A DNA stretch of 64,000 bases from Streptomyces tendae (lineage in GTDB: Bacteria; Actinomycetota; Actinomycetes; Streptomycetales; Streptomycetaceae), in the NCBI RefSeq assembly GCF_008632955.1, contig NZ_CP043959.1, forward strand, positions 2,666,001 to 2,730,000. The letters are read 5' to 3'. A model generated the notes under the pieces. It had not been told where the DNA came from, did not search any database, and saw only the letters and a program-made list of their open reading frames with translations. A program made the position numbers and the translations under genes. Below are positions 44,764 through 55,770 of the stretch, piece after piece (the first letter of the stretch is position 1; each line of letters starts with the position of its first letter).

Positions 44764-45411
44764 ATGGCAAGGCAGGTACGCGCCGAGAAGACGCGCGCGA
44801 CGATCATCACGGCCGCCGCCGACCTGTTCGACCGGCAGGGCTACGAGTCGACCAGTCTCAGCGACGTCGTCGAGCACGCCCGGGTCACCAAAGGGGCGTT
44901 GTACTTCCACTTCGCCGCCAAGGAGGACCTCGCCCACGCCGTCCTCGAGCTCCAGTCCGCGACCTGCCGCCGGCTGGCCCGGGACACCGCGACCCGCGGC
45001 CGTACCTCCCTGGAGGCGCTGATGCGCCTGACCTTCTGCGTGGCCAGGATGTCCGCCGAGGACCCCGTGCTGCGGGCCGGACTGCGCCTGGCCACCGGCG
45101 GCACCCGGCCACGCCCGCCGCTCAGCCATCCCTTCACCGAATGGCTCGACATCGTCACGGCCCGGCTGGAGGGTGCCGTCGAGGAGTCCGACGTCCAGCC
45201 GGACGTCGACATCGACGTCGTCGCCCACTCCCTCGTCTGCTTCTTCGTCGGCACCCGGGTGGTCGGCCGGACCCGGGAGGACGTCACCCGCCAGCCCCGC
45301 CGCACGGCCGAGATGTGGCAACTCCTGGTCCGCGCCCTGGTCCCCGTGACCCGCCGCGCCCGTTACCTCTCCCTGGCCGCACGGCTGGAACGGGAGATCG
45401 CACCCCTGTGA
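44764..45411 (+). CDS. cprB: TetR regulator of the gamma-butyrolactone receptor family, CprB-like
   Basis: The 215-residue protein has the N-terminal helix-turn-helix (TRATIITAAADLFDRQGYES ... VTKGALYFHFAAKEDLAHAVLE) and a ligand domain whose text (LEALMRLTF, VLRAGLRLATGG, PPLSHPFTEW, RRTAEMWQLLVRALVPVTRRARY) closely matches CprB of S. coelicolor as I remember it. AGGAG is 8 nt before the ATG. No butyrolactone synthase (AfsA type) gene is in the window, so it would sense a distant or exogenous signal. Gene order cprB, DUF89, geosmin synthase matches my memory of that chromosome. Confidence 0.88.
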   Translation: MARQVRAEKTRATIITAAADLFDRQGYESTSLSDVVEHARVTKGALYFHFAAKEDLAHAVLELQSATCRRLARDTATRGRTSLEALMRLTFCVARMSAEDPVLRAGLRLATGGTRPRPPLSHPFTEWLDIVTARLEGAVEESDVQPDVDIDVVAHSLVCFFVGTRVVGRTREDVTRQPRRTAEMWQLLVRALVPVTRRARYLSLAARLEREIAPL

Positions 45412-45451
45412 CGCCCGGCGCGCCGTGCGCCCCCGGGTTACGGTGAGCCCC

Positions 45452-46630
45452 ATGTCCGAGATCCCCGCCGCCCCCGTGATCGTCGCCGACGAGCCCGGCA
45501 CCTTCCCGCACGGCGTGCTGGCCGAGCGGCATCCCGCGATCCTCCGGCAGATCGCCGAGGCCCTCCCGTACGGGCCCGGTCAGCGACGCGCGCTCGACGC
45601 CCTGCTGGCGAACTGCACCGAGGGCACCATCACCCCCCTGCCCGCCGACGCCCACGACCGCGACCGCTGGGCCGCCTGGGGCATGGACGCCCACGCCGGC
45701 CGCTCCTGGTACGACGTGCCCTGGCTGTGGTCAGAGAGCTGGTTCTACCGTCAGCTGCTGCACGCGGTGGGCTACTTCGCGCCCGGCCCCTGGCAGGGCA
45801 TCGACCCCTTCCGCCCCGCCAAGCTCGCCGAGCTCGACGCGCCCGCCACGGACGAGGAACTGGCCGCGCTCGACGACCTGGAGGGCCGCCCCGAGGACGA
45901 GCGGGCCCGCGCCCTGCTGCACGGCTCCCTCTGGGGCAACCGCGCCGACCTCGGCTTCCGCCTGTCCGCCGAGGGCGCCGAGGAGACCACCGCCGTCCCC
46001 GCGTTGGTGGCCGACGACAGCGAGCTCCTGTGGGCGCTGCTCGACGGCTCCCCCGCCGGCACCCTGTGCCTGGTCGCCGACAACGCGGGCCGCGAACTCG
46101 TCCCGGACCTGCTGCTGATCGCCCACCTGCTGGCCCACGGCCGCGTCGCCCGCGCGGTGCTGCACGTCAAGCCGCACCCGTACTACGTCTCCGACGCCAC
46201 CACGGCCGACGTCCTCGACGCCGTGCACCGGCTCACCGGCGCCAAGGGGGCCGCCAGGGTGTACGGACAGGGCCTGCGCGCCGCCCTCACCGACGGCCGG
46301 CTCGTCCTGCGCGCCCACCCCTTCTCCTGCGCTCCCCTGCCGTACTCCGACATGCCGGACGACCTGCGCGCCGACTTCGCCGCCGCGACCGTCACCGTCC
46401 TCAAGGGCGACCTCAACTACCGCCGCCTGGTGGGCGACCGGTACTGGCCCCCGACCACCTCGTTCGCCGGCGTCACCGCCTACTTCCCGGGACCGGTCGC
46501 CGCTCTGCGCACCCTGAAGTCCGACGTGATCACCGGACTGGAACCCGGGACGGAGGCGGCGCTGGTCGCGGAGGAGGGGCAGCGCTGGCGCACCGGTGGC
46601 ACCCACGCGCTGGTCCAGGTACGGACCTGA
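45452..46630 (+). CDS. DUF89/ARMT1-like damage-control phosphatase
   Basis: The 392-residue protein resembles the DUF89 ARMT1-type family, metal-dependent phosphatases thought to remove damaged phosphometabolites. Candidate metal-site motifs are LVADNAGRELVPDLLL (Asp-Asn-x-Gly-Arg-Glu) and VLKGDLNYRRLVGDRYW. ATG 45452 (MSEIPAAPVIVADEPG) has a weak GGTGAG upstream. It sits between the cprB-like gene and geosmin synthase on the same strand; a link to geosmin is positional only. Confidence 0.87.
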   Translation: MSEIPAAPVIVADEPGTFPHGVLAERHPAILRQIAEALPYGPGQRRALDALLANCTEGTITPLPADAHDRDRWAAWGMDAHAGRSWYDVPWLWSESWFYRQLLHAVGYFAPGPWQGIDPFRPAKLAELDAPATDEELAALDDLEGRPEDERARALLHGSLWGNRADLGFRLSAEGAEETTAVPALVADDSELLWALLDGSPAGTLCLVADNAGRELVPDLLLIAHLLAHGRVARAVLHVKPHPYYVSDATTADVLDAVHRLTGAKGAARVYGQGLRAALTDGRLVLRAHPFSCAPLPYSDMPDDLRADFAAATVTVLKGDLNYRRLVGDRYWPPTTSFAGVTAYFPGPVAALRTLKSDVITGLEPGTEAALVAEEGQRWRTGGTHALVQVRT

Positions 46631-46716
46631 GCCCTCAACTCCCGTTTCCGGGCACGGTTCACGCGAAGGTGTGATCACGAGACGGCCGGCGGATGCGGCC
46701 GGAGCGGCGCGGGTAG

Positions 46717-48882
<2,166 letters not shown>

Positions 48883-48943
48883 CGGCCGGCCCCGACCTCG
48901 GGCGGTCCCCCTGACGGCCGGCACGTCCGGCGGAGGCGACACC

Positions 48944-49513
48944 ATGGAACAACCTGTACTGCGGCCCCGGCCGATGCCGGGGGACCGGGTCGGGCCGCAG
49001 CACCCTCCCGGGCGGGCCCTTCCCGGGGACGACACCCCGAAGCGGCCGAGGCGGCTGCTGCCCGCGCTGCTGGGCACGGCGGCGGGCCTGGTGCTGCTGT
49101 TGTCCGGCGTCGGCCTGGGCGTGCTCGGGGTCACCCTGGCCGGCGGGGGCGGACTCGCCGGGCTGACGCGGCAGGCGGGCCTGTCCCCGGCCGCCGGGGC
49201 GCCCGCTCCCTCCGCACCGGCACCACGGCAGGCACCTGCCGCGCCCGTCGCCGCCCGGCTCGGCGTGGAGGTGGCCGACGGCAGCGGGCCGGGCGCCCTG
49301 GTGGTCGGCGTGCACGTCCCCGGGCCCGGCTCCGCCGCCGGTCTGGAACAGGGCGACCTGCTGCTGGCCTTCGGGTCCACCCGGGTCGACTCGGCCGCCG
49401 ACCTGGCCCGTGCCGTGGCCCGGGCCCGCCCCGGCGACGAGGTGACACTGACCGTGCGCCACCCGGGCGGCGGCTACCGGCAGCTGACGGCCGTCCCCGG
49501 CCTCCTCACGTGA
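48944..49513 (+). CDS. Membrane-anchored PDZ protein
   Basis: The 189-residue protein has a Pro/Arg-rich N-terminus, one helix at about 40-66 (LLGTAAGLVLLLSGVGLGVLG), an Ala/Pro linker, and a PDZ domain at about 102-188 (LGVEVADGSG, VVGVHVPGPGSAAGLEQGDLLLAF, EVTLTVRHPGG). It has no protease domain, so it is a HtrA-like PDZ without catalytic part. GGAGG is 7 nt before ATG 48944. Its stop overlaps the convergent gene by 8 nt. Confidence 0.87.
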   Translation: MEQPVLRPRPMPGDRVGPQHPPGRALPGDDTPKRPRRLLPALLGTAAGLVLLLSGVGLGVLGVTLAGGGGLAGLTRQAGLSPAAGAPAPSAPAPRQAPAAPVAARLGVEVADGSGPGALVVGVHVPGPGSAAGLEQGDLLLAFGSTRVDSAADLARAVARARPGDEVTLTVRHPGGGYRQLTAVPGLLT

Positions 49514-50261
49514 CCACCCGGAAGTGGCTGGTCAGCCGCCCCTCGTCGTCCAGCACATGGAAGGCGAGCCCGACCGGGGCGTCCCGGTCGGCCGGCTGCT
49601 CGCCCTCCCAGGGCAGCCGCAGCGTCCAGGTGACGCCCGGCCCCACCAGCACCGGCCGGCCGGCGAACGTGGTGGCGGCCGGGGTGTGGGCGTGACCGGT
49701 GATCAGCGCCACGACCTCGGGGTGGCGCGCCAGCAGCCCGGCCAGCCGCTCCGGTTCGCGCAGCGGATACGCGTCCGGCAGAGGGTGGTGCAGCGGCACC
49801 GGCGGGTGGTGGAAGGCGAGCAGCGCACCAAGCCCCGCGTCGAGCCCGTCCAGGGTGGTCTCGATCCAGGTGAGGGTCGCCTCGTCCAGGGCGCCCTCGT
49901 CCTCGCCCGGAATGCTCGAGTCGCACATCAGCACGGCGGCGCCGTCCAGCACCCGCACCTCGTTGACCGGCCCGTCGGCCGACGGCAGGCCCAGCAGCGC
50001 CTCGCGGTACGGCCCCCGGCTGTCGTGGTTGCCCGGACAGGTCAGCACGGGGAACGGTGCGTCCCCGTCGCGCAGGCCGAGCAGGGCGGCGGCCTCCTCG
50101 TACTCGGGCTCGGTGCCGTGGTCCGCGATGTCGCCGGTCACCAGCAGCGCGTCCGGCGGGACCGGCAGCCCCCACAGGTTGTCGCGCACCCTGCGGGCCC
50201 GCTCCGTCGCCCGTGCGCTGCCGTCCAGGTGCAGGTCGCTGATGTGTGCGAGTACGAGCAC
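49506..50261 (-). CDS. Metallophosphoesterase, CpdA-like
   Basis: The 251-residue protein of the calcineurin-like family has all motifs: HISDLHLDG, VTGDIADHG, CPGNHDSR, AFHHPPVPLH and ITGHAHTPA. CpdA/Icc-type cyclic nucleotide phosphodiesterases have this layout; the true substrate is open. GAGGAGG lies 9 nt before GTG 50261, which also opens the first strand, so longer starts are rejected. Confidence 0.93.
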   Translation of the reverse strand: MLVLAHISDLHLDGSARATERARRVRDNLWGLPVPPDALLVTGDIADHGTEPEYEEAAALLGLRDGDAPFPVLTCPGNHDSRGPYREALLGLPSADGPVNEVRVLDGAAVLMCDSSIPGEDEGALDEATLTWIETTLDGLDAGLGALLAFHHPPVPLHHPLPDAYPLREPERLAGLLARHPEVVALITGHAHTPAATTFAGRPVLVGPGVTWTLRLPWEGEQPADRDAPVGLAFHVLDDEGRLTSHFRVVT

Positions 50262-50456
50262 GGTCGTACGCCTCCTCGGCCGAACCGTTAATGGTTGGTC
50301 ATGATCCAAGCATTAGACCGAGGGGTGAGGCAACGGGGTGCCGTCGACCGGGCGTGGATCGACGGGGCGAACACCGCGAACCGGCTGCCCGCCGCACCCG
50401 TCCGGCGGGCAGGATGCTGCCCGTAGCCCCGACGTCCGCCCTGGGAGGCACCCCGG

Positions 50457-51584
50457 ATGACCGGCACCGCGCCCGCGTCCTTCACCGCTGACGACTACAA
50501 GGCCCGCATGGAACGGGCGGCGCGGCAGGCCGCCGACGCGGGACTCGCCGGACTGCTGGTCGCGCCGGGCCCGGACATGGTGTGGCTCACCGGGTACACG
50601 CCCCCCGCCGTCACCGAACGGCTCACCCTGCTGGTCCTGGCCGCCGGGCGGGAACCCGTGCTCGTCGTGCCGACGTTGGAGGCACCCGACGCCGAACGCG
50701 CCGCCGGCGCCTCCGCCCTCGCCCTGCGCGACTGGACCGACGGCAAGGACCCCTACGCCGCCACCGCCGCGCTGCTGGACGCCGAGGGACGGTTCGGCGT
50801 CAGCGACAACGCCTGGGCCCTGCACCTGCTGGGGCTTCAGCAGGTGCTGCCCCGCACCGCGTACGTCTCCCTCACCGAGGCGCTGCCGATGCTCCGCGCC
50901 GTGAAGGACCCGGCGGAACTGGACCGGCTCGCCGCGGCCGGTGCCGCCGCCGACGCCACGTTCGAGGAGATCAGGAACGTCGCCTTCGCCGGCCGCCTCG
51001 AGTCCGAGGTGGCCGCCGACCTCGCCGCTCTGCTGCGCCGCTTCGGCCACTCCCAGGTCGACTTCACCATCGTCGCCTCCGGACCGAACGGCGCCAACCC
51101 GCACCACGAGGCCGGTAACCGCCGCATCGGGCGCGGCGACATGGTCGTCCTCGACTTCGGCGGGCTGAAGGACGGCTACGGCTCCGACACCTCCCGCACG
51201 GTGCACGTCGGCGAACCCACCGAGGAGGAGCGCCGGGTGCACGACGTGGTGCGCGCGGCGCAGGAGGCGGGCTTCCGCGCGGTGCGGCCCGGGGCGGCCT
51301 GCCAGGACGTCGACCGGGCGGCCCGCGCGGTCATCGCCGACGCCGGGTACGGCGAGTACTTCATCCACCGCACCGGGCACGGCATCGGCGTCACCACCCA
51401 CGAACCCCCGTACATGATCGAGGGCGAGGAGCAGCCGCTCGTCCCCGGCATGTGCTTCTCCGTCGAACCCGGCGTCTACCTGCCGGGCCGGTTCGGAGTG
51501 CGCATCGAGGACATCGTGACGGTCACCGAGGACGGCGGGCGGCGGCTGAACGACACCACGCGGGAGATGGTCATAGTGGACTGA
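50457..51584 (+). CDS. M24-family Xaa-Pro-type aminopeptidase
   Basis: The 375-residue protein has the creatinase-like N-terminal domain and the M24 pita-bread catalytic domain. Metal ligands are read in VVLDFGG, GYGSDTSRT, HRTGHGIGVT, SVEPGVYLPG and RIEDIVTV. Predicted to cleave Xaa-Pro bonds in the cytoplasm. ATG 50457 is the first start after the intergenic region; the gene is upstream of the APH-like gene by about 50 nt on the same strand. Confidence 0.95.
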   Translation: MTGTAPASFTADDYKARMERAARQAADAGLAGLLVAPGPDMVWLTGYTPPAVTERLTLLVLAAGREPVLVVPTLEAPDAERAAGASALALRDWTDGKDPYAATAALLDAEGRFGVSDNAWALHLLGLQQVLPRTAYVSLTEALPMLRAVKDPAELDRLAAAGAAADATFEEIRNVAFAGRLESEVAADLAALLRRFGHSQVDFTIVASGPNGANPHHEAGNRRIGRGDMVVLDFGGLKDGYGSDTSRTVHVGEPTEEERRVHDVVRAAQEAGFRAVRPGAACQDVDRAARAVIADAGYGEYFIHRTGHGIGVTTHEPPYMIEGEEQPLVPGMCFSVEPGVYLPGRFGVRIEDIVTVTEDGGRRLNDTTREMVIVD

Positions 51585-51633
51585 GCGGCCCCTCCCGTCC
51601 CACCCTGCCTCTCCGAACGGCAATGGCGCGACC

Positions 51634-52584
51634 ATGACCCAGGCACCGACACCCACCGCGGACACCGTCCGCAGACTGGCCCGAACCCTGCTCAAGGACG
51701 CCGGGCAGACCGGCGACGCGACCTCCGCCGAGCCGGACCTCCGGCCCGTCGCCGAGGAGGCCGGGCCCACCACGTGGTGGGTCGGCACCCGGCACGTGCT
51801 GCGCCTCGCCCCGGACCGTGCGACGAGTACCCGCCGCCGCCGCGAGCTGCGGCTGCGTGAACTGGTCCGCCCGCACGTCCCGGTGGCGTTGCCCGTCGGG
51901 GTGGCGCAGACCGAGTGGGCCCCCGGTCTGCTGTGCACCCTGGACACCCGGCTGCCCGGCGGGACGGCGGAGGAGAACACGGTGTCCGCCGTCGGTGAGA
52001 CCGACCTGGCGGGACTGCTCACCGGGCTGCACCAGGTGCCGGCCCGGCAGGCCGAGGCGCTGGGCGTGCCCCGGGTGCCGCCGCGGTCCCTGGAGGAGCT
52101 GCGCCGGGCCGCCGCGGAGGCCGCCGAACGGCTCGCCGAGGCCGACGAGTTCGACGCCGGGCGACTGCGCCAGTTCACCCCGGCCGCGACGGTCCAGCTC
52201 GCCGCCCAGCCCAGCTCGGCGGTCCTCGTCCACCACGCCCTCACCGGCGGGAACCTCGTGGTCGGCGCGGACGGCCGGGTGCGCGGCGTTCTCGGCTGGG
52301 ACGCGGCGGTGATCGGCGACCCGGCCGAGGACATCGCGGGACTGGCCCGCGCGCTCGGGGCCCCGGCCGCCGTCCGCGCCGCCACCCTCGCGGGATACGG
52401 CGCCCGGCCCTGCCTGCGCGGCCTGTGGCTGGCCCGCTGCGACTGCGTCGTCCAGCTCGCGGAGGCACTGTCCCACGACGCCAAGGCGTCCCTGCCCCTG
52501 CTTCGCACCCGCCTGCGCCGCGCCTGGGAACCCATCATGCTGGAACGCGTCACGGACCTGAGAGACAGCGACGCGGCCCCGTAA
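51634..52584 (+). CDS. Aminoglycoside phosphotransferase-fold protein lacking catalytic Asp residues
   Basis: The 316-residue protein has the APH/choline-kinase fold outline, but the catalytic loop reads HHALTGGN (200-207), so the catalytic Asp of HxDxxxxN is Ala202, and the metal-binding Asp of the DW/DF motif is replaced: GVLGWDAAVIGDPAED has Gly221 at that place. IGDPAED is retained. It is therefore a probable pseudokinase and should not be called a resistance gene. Downstream of the M24 peptidase, likely co-transcribed. Confidence 0.8.
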   Translation: MTQAPTPTADTVRRLARTLLKDAGQTGDATSAEPDLRPVAEEAGPTTWWVGTRHVLRLAPDRATSTRRRRELRLRELVRPHVPVALPVGVAQTEWAPGLLCTLDTRLPGGTAEENTVSAVGETDLAGLLTGLHQVPARQAEALGVPRVPPRSLEELRRAAAEAAERLAEADEFDAGRLRQFTPAATVQLAAQPSSAVLVHHALTGGNLVVGADGRVRGVLGWDAAVIGDPAEDIAGLARALGAPAAVRAATLAGYGARPCLRGLWLARCDCVVQLAEALSHDAKASLPLLRTRLRRAWEPIMLERVTDLRDSDAAP

Positions 52585-53128
52585 CCGGCCCCGCCCGGCC
52601 CGACGCGGCCCCCCGCACCCGCGCCCGGTGACCGGCCTTCAGACCAGGCGTCGGTGTCGCGCGATGTGACCGTGCCCGACCACCGAGTCCGAACCACCCT
52701 ACCCGTCCCGCGGCCGACCGCTCTGTCCGGGGCCGAGCGCCGTGACCCGCCTTCGGACTCGGGGGCCGTCGGGCCACGCGGCGCGAATCCGGTCTCCGCC
52801 GGCGGGGCCCGAGCGCCTGCTCGTGGCCGGTCACCTCGACTCGAACCCGGGACCGGTGACGGCCACCCGGGGGCAGGGGTCGTCACGCGGCGCGGCACTC
52901 CCTGCGGTCAGCCGCAAGGCCGGTGGCGCCGCGTACGGCGTGCTCGGGCGCCTGCGGTCAGCCGCAAGGCCGGTGGCGCCGCGTACGGCGTGCTCGGGCC
53001 CCGCGGCCGAGGCTCCGGACCACGAGCTGGTCCACGGGTCCCGGGACACGCGTGAGTCCCCTAACGGCGTGCCGGGCCGCACCGGCCCGGAGACCCTGGG
53101 GGCGGCCCCGTACTCCGGGGTGCCCGCC
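52585..53128. other. 544-nt gap with 50-nt tandem duplication
   Basis: Between the APH-like gene and the convergent treZ end. No gene is convincing on either strand. It holds the duplication at 52901-52999; the rest is unremarkable GC-rich sequence. A T-loop-like GTTCGAGTC on the minus strand at about 52838-52846 was checked and is not a tRNA. Confidence 0.55.
52901..52999. repeat. Perfect 50-nt tandem duplication
   Basis: CCTGCGGTCAGCCGCAAGGC begins units at 52901 and 52951; 49 consecutive bases match. Each unit has a TGCGG-TCAG-CCGCA hairpin and a GCCG ... CGGC arm, so the pair can form two stem-loops in a row. Confidence 0.9.
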
Positions 53129-54874
53129 TCACTCCTGGAGGAGTACCACCGCCGACTCCGACGGGAGGCGCAGGACGCCGTTCGGACCCGGGGGGCCGAC
53201 CGGCTCCCAGGCGGCCAGGACGCGGGCGCCGCGGATGCCCAGCGGGATGTCGGCCGGCCGGTCGCCGAGGTTCACGGCGACCCGGACGTCACCGCGCCGG
53301 AAGGCGAGCCAGCGCTGCTCCTCGTCGTACGCCACCTTGGTGTCGGCCAGGTCGGGGTCGGTGAGGTCCGGCTGCTCGCGGCGCAGCTCCAGCAGCCGCC
53401 GGTACCAGTCCAGCACCCGTGCGTGCGGCTCACGTTCCGGTTCCGACCAGTCCAGGCAGGAGCGGTCCCGGGTGGCGGGGTCCTGCGGGTCGGGCACGTC
53501 CTGCTCCGCCCACCCGTGCGCCGCGAACTCCCGGCGCCGGCCCTCGCTCACCGCCTTCGCCAGCGCCGGGTCGGTGTGGTCGGTGAAGAACTGCCACGGC
53601 GTGCCCGCCGCCCACTCCTCGCCCATGAACAGCATCGGCGTGAACGGCGCGGTCAGCGTCAGCGCCGCCGCGCAGGCCAGCAGCCCGGGGGAGACCAGCG
53701 CGGCGAGACGGTCGCCCTGGGCACGGTTGCCGATCTGGTCGTGCGTCTGGCTGTAGCCCAGCAGCCGGTGCGCGGCCACCCGGGTGCGGTCCAGCGGCCG
53801 CCCGTGGTGCCGGCCCCGGAAGCTGGAGTACGTGCCGTCGTGGAAGAAGCCTCCGGTGAGCGTCTTGGCCACGGCCGCGAGCGGGGCCCGCGCGAAGTCC
53901 GCGTAGTAGCCCTGCGCCTCACCCGTCAGCGCGGTGTGCAGGGCGTGATGGAAGTCGTCGTTCCACTGCGCGTGCAGCCCGAAGCCGCCGTTCTCGCGCG
54001 GGGTGATCACCCGCGGGTCGTTGAGGTCCGACTCGGCGATCAGGAACAGCGGCCGGCCGGTGTCCCCGGCCAGGGTGTCCACGGCCTGCGACAGCTCCTC
54101 CAGGAAGTGGCGCGCGCGGGTGTCCACCAGCGCGTGCACCGCGTCCAGGCGCAGCCCGTCGATCCGGTAGTCCCGCAACCAGGCCAGCGCGCTGTCCACG
54201 AGATACGCGCGCACCTCGTCCGAGCCGGGCGCGTCCAGGTTGACCGCCGCGCCCCACGGCGTGTGGTGCGTGTCGGTGAAGTACGGCCCGAACTGGGGCA
54301 GGTAATTCCCGGACGGTCCCAGGTGGTTGTGCACCACGTCCAGGACCACGCCGAGCCCCAGCGCGTGCGCCCGCTCGACGAACCGTTTCAGCCCCTCGGG
54401 CCCGCCGTACGGCTCGTGCACCGCCCACAGCGAGACGCCCTCGTACCCCCAGCCGTGCCGTCCCGGGAACGGGCACACCGGCATCAACTCGACGTGCGTC
54501 ACGCCGAGGTCGGCGAGGTGGCCGAGCCGCTCGGCGGCGGCGTCGAAGGTGCCCTCACGGGTGTAGGTGCCGACGTGCAGTTCGTACAGCACCGCGCCGG
54601 GCAGCGGACGCCCGGTCCACCCGGTCCGCCAGGTGAAGCCGTCGTGGTCGACGACGGCGCTGAGTCCGTCCGGTCCGTCGGGCTGGCGGCGCGAGCGCGG
54701 GTCCGGCAGCACCGGTCCGTCGTCCAGCGCGAAGCCGTACCGGGAGCCGTCGTGCGCCTCGGCCTCCCCCCGCCACCACCCCTCCCGCTCCGGATCGCGC
54801 TCCAACGCGCGCGTGACGCCGTCGCACCGGAGCGTCACTCGGCCGGCCTGTGGTGCCCACACCTCGAACTGCAC
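53129..54874 (-). CDS. treZ: Malto-oligosyltrehalose trehalohydrolase
   Basis: Releases trehalose from maltooligosyl-trehalose made by TreY. The 581-residue GH13 protein has an N-terminal beta domain (FEVWAPQAGRVTLRCDG), then VVLDVVHNHLGPSGNYL, nucleophile Asp in DGLRLDAVHAL, acid Glu in LFLIAESDLND, and GYSQTHDQIGNRA. GTG 54874 has AAGGGGAA 8 nt upstream. treY and glgX follow at higher coordinates on the same strand, interleaved with two unrelated genes. Confidence 0.97.
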   Translation of the reverse strand: MQFEVWAPQAGRVTLRCDGVTRALERDPEREGWWRGEAEAHDGSRYGFALDDGPVLPDPRSRRQPDGPDGLSAVVDHDGFTWRTGWTGRPLPGAVLYELHVGTYTREGTFDAAAERLGHLADLGVTHVELMPVCPFPGRHGWGYEGVSLWAVHEPYGGPEGLKRFVERAHALGLGVVLDVVHNHLGPSGNYLPQFGPYFTDTHHTPWGAAVNLDAPGSDEVRAYLVDSALAWLRDYRIDGLRLDAVHALVDTRARHFLEELSQAVDTLAGDTGRPLFLIAESDLNDPRVITPRENGGFGLHAQWNDDFHHALHTALTGEAQGYYADFARAPLAAVAKTLTGGFFHDGTYSSFRGRHHGRPLDRTRVAAHRLLGYSQTHDQIGNRAQGDRLAALVSPGLLACAAALTLTAPFTPMLFMGEEWAAGTPWQFFTDHTDPALAKAVSEGRRREFAAHGWAEQDVPDPQDPATRDRSCLDWSEPEREPHARVLDWYRRLLELRREQPDLTDPDLADTKVAYDEEQRWLAFRRGDVRVAVNLGDRPADIPLGIRGARVLAAWEPVGPPGPNGVLRLPSESAVVLLQE

Positions 54875-54951
54875 GGACGGTTCCCCTTCGTCTGCTCACC
54901 GTGATGTAGCGCCTCCATCGTGCGGCATGAGAGATCAATTCGCCGGGGGAT

Positions 54952-54968
54952 CCGCCGTTTTGCGGCGG
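54952..54968. promoter_or_regulatory. Hairpin in the treZ / FHA divergent region
   Basis: CCGCCG-TTTTG-CGGCGG, a perfect 6-bp stem, lies in the 178-nt region between treZ (minus) and the FHA gene (plus). Possible attenuator, operator or leader structure; no partner known. Confidence 0.35.
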
Positions 54969-55052
54969 GTGTCGTTCGAGGTGTGGGTGCGGAGGGCGTC
55001 CGTTTCCGCGGTTCCTGGACAGCCCGGCCGTGACTGACCGACAATCGACAGC

Positions 55053-55604
55053 GTGACGTCGTCCTTCGAGTTCTCCACGTACCCCGCGCGGTTGTCCGAC
55101 GCGGAGCGGGACAAGGCGCTGAGCGTGCTGCGGGACGGCGTCGCCAAGGGCCGTCTGTCCCACGACACGTTCATCCGGCGCATGGAACTGGCGCTCACCG
55201 CGCGGCGCGCCGACGAACTCGCCGCGCTCACCGCCGACCTCCCGCGCGAGAACCGCCTCGCGCGCGCGGTGTTCGGCTCGGTCGAGGCCGTGTCCGGGTT
55301 CACCGTCCGGCTGCGCCGGGCCTGGCAGGCCGAGAAGCTGCCGAAGCTGCTGCTGCCGCACCCGGCGCACGGCCATCCGCTGCGGATAGGGCGCGACCCC
55401 GCCAACGGGCTGCGGCTGACGCACGAGACGGTCTCCCGGGTGCACGCCGAACTCCGCCACCAGGGCGGCCTGTGGGTGCTCCGGGACCTCGGCTCCACCA
55501 ACGGCACGACGGTGAACGGCCGTCGGGTGGTCGGCGCGGCCGTCGTACGTGAGGGCGACCAGATCGGCTTCGGCCGGATCAGCTACCGGCTCGCCGCCAA
55601 CTGA
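55053..55604 (+). CDS. DUF1707-FHA domain protein
   Basis: The 183-residue protein has a DUF1707-like helical N-terminus (YPARLSDAERDKALSVLRDGVAKGRLSHDTFIRRM split at family positions) and a C-terminal FHA domain (LRIGRDPANGLRLTHETVSRVHAELR, LRDLGSTNGTTVNGRRV) that binds phosphothreonine peptides. It links Ser/Thr kinase signalling to an unknown target. GTG 55053. The gene is divergent from treZ and convergent with the M14 gene. Confidence 0.9.
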   Translation: MTSSFEFSTYPARLSDAERDKALSVLRDGVAKGRLSHDTFIRRMELALTARRADELAALTADLPRENRLARAVFGSVEAVSGFTVRLRRAWQAEKLPKLLLPHPAHGHPLRIGRDPANGLRLTHETVSRVHAELRHQGGLWVLRDLGSTNGTTVNGRRVVGAAVVREGDQIGFGRISYRLAAN

Positions 55605-55770
55605 CGCCCTGCCAGCCGTCGTTGAGACTTCGCTGCCCCGGCTGGACCGGCGGATCGACGCGCGTTGCGCCGACTTCCGTGACGCGCTCGCCGCCCGGTG
55701 CACACCGGTGGACCGCCAGGCGGAGCACCACTCGTCCCGCCCGACGCCCGTCGTCGCCCGGTCCCGAAGG

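Noticed and set aside
51634-52584. Antibiotic resistance aminoglycoside kinase
   Set aside because: Catalytic and metal Asp residues are missing.
52836-52850. tRNA T-loop-like sequence (GTTCGAGTC) on the minus strand
   Set aside because: Flanking stem bases do not pair and no acceptor stem, D-arm or anticodon arm fits.
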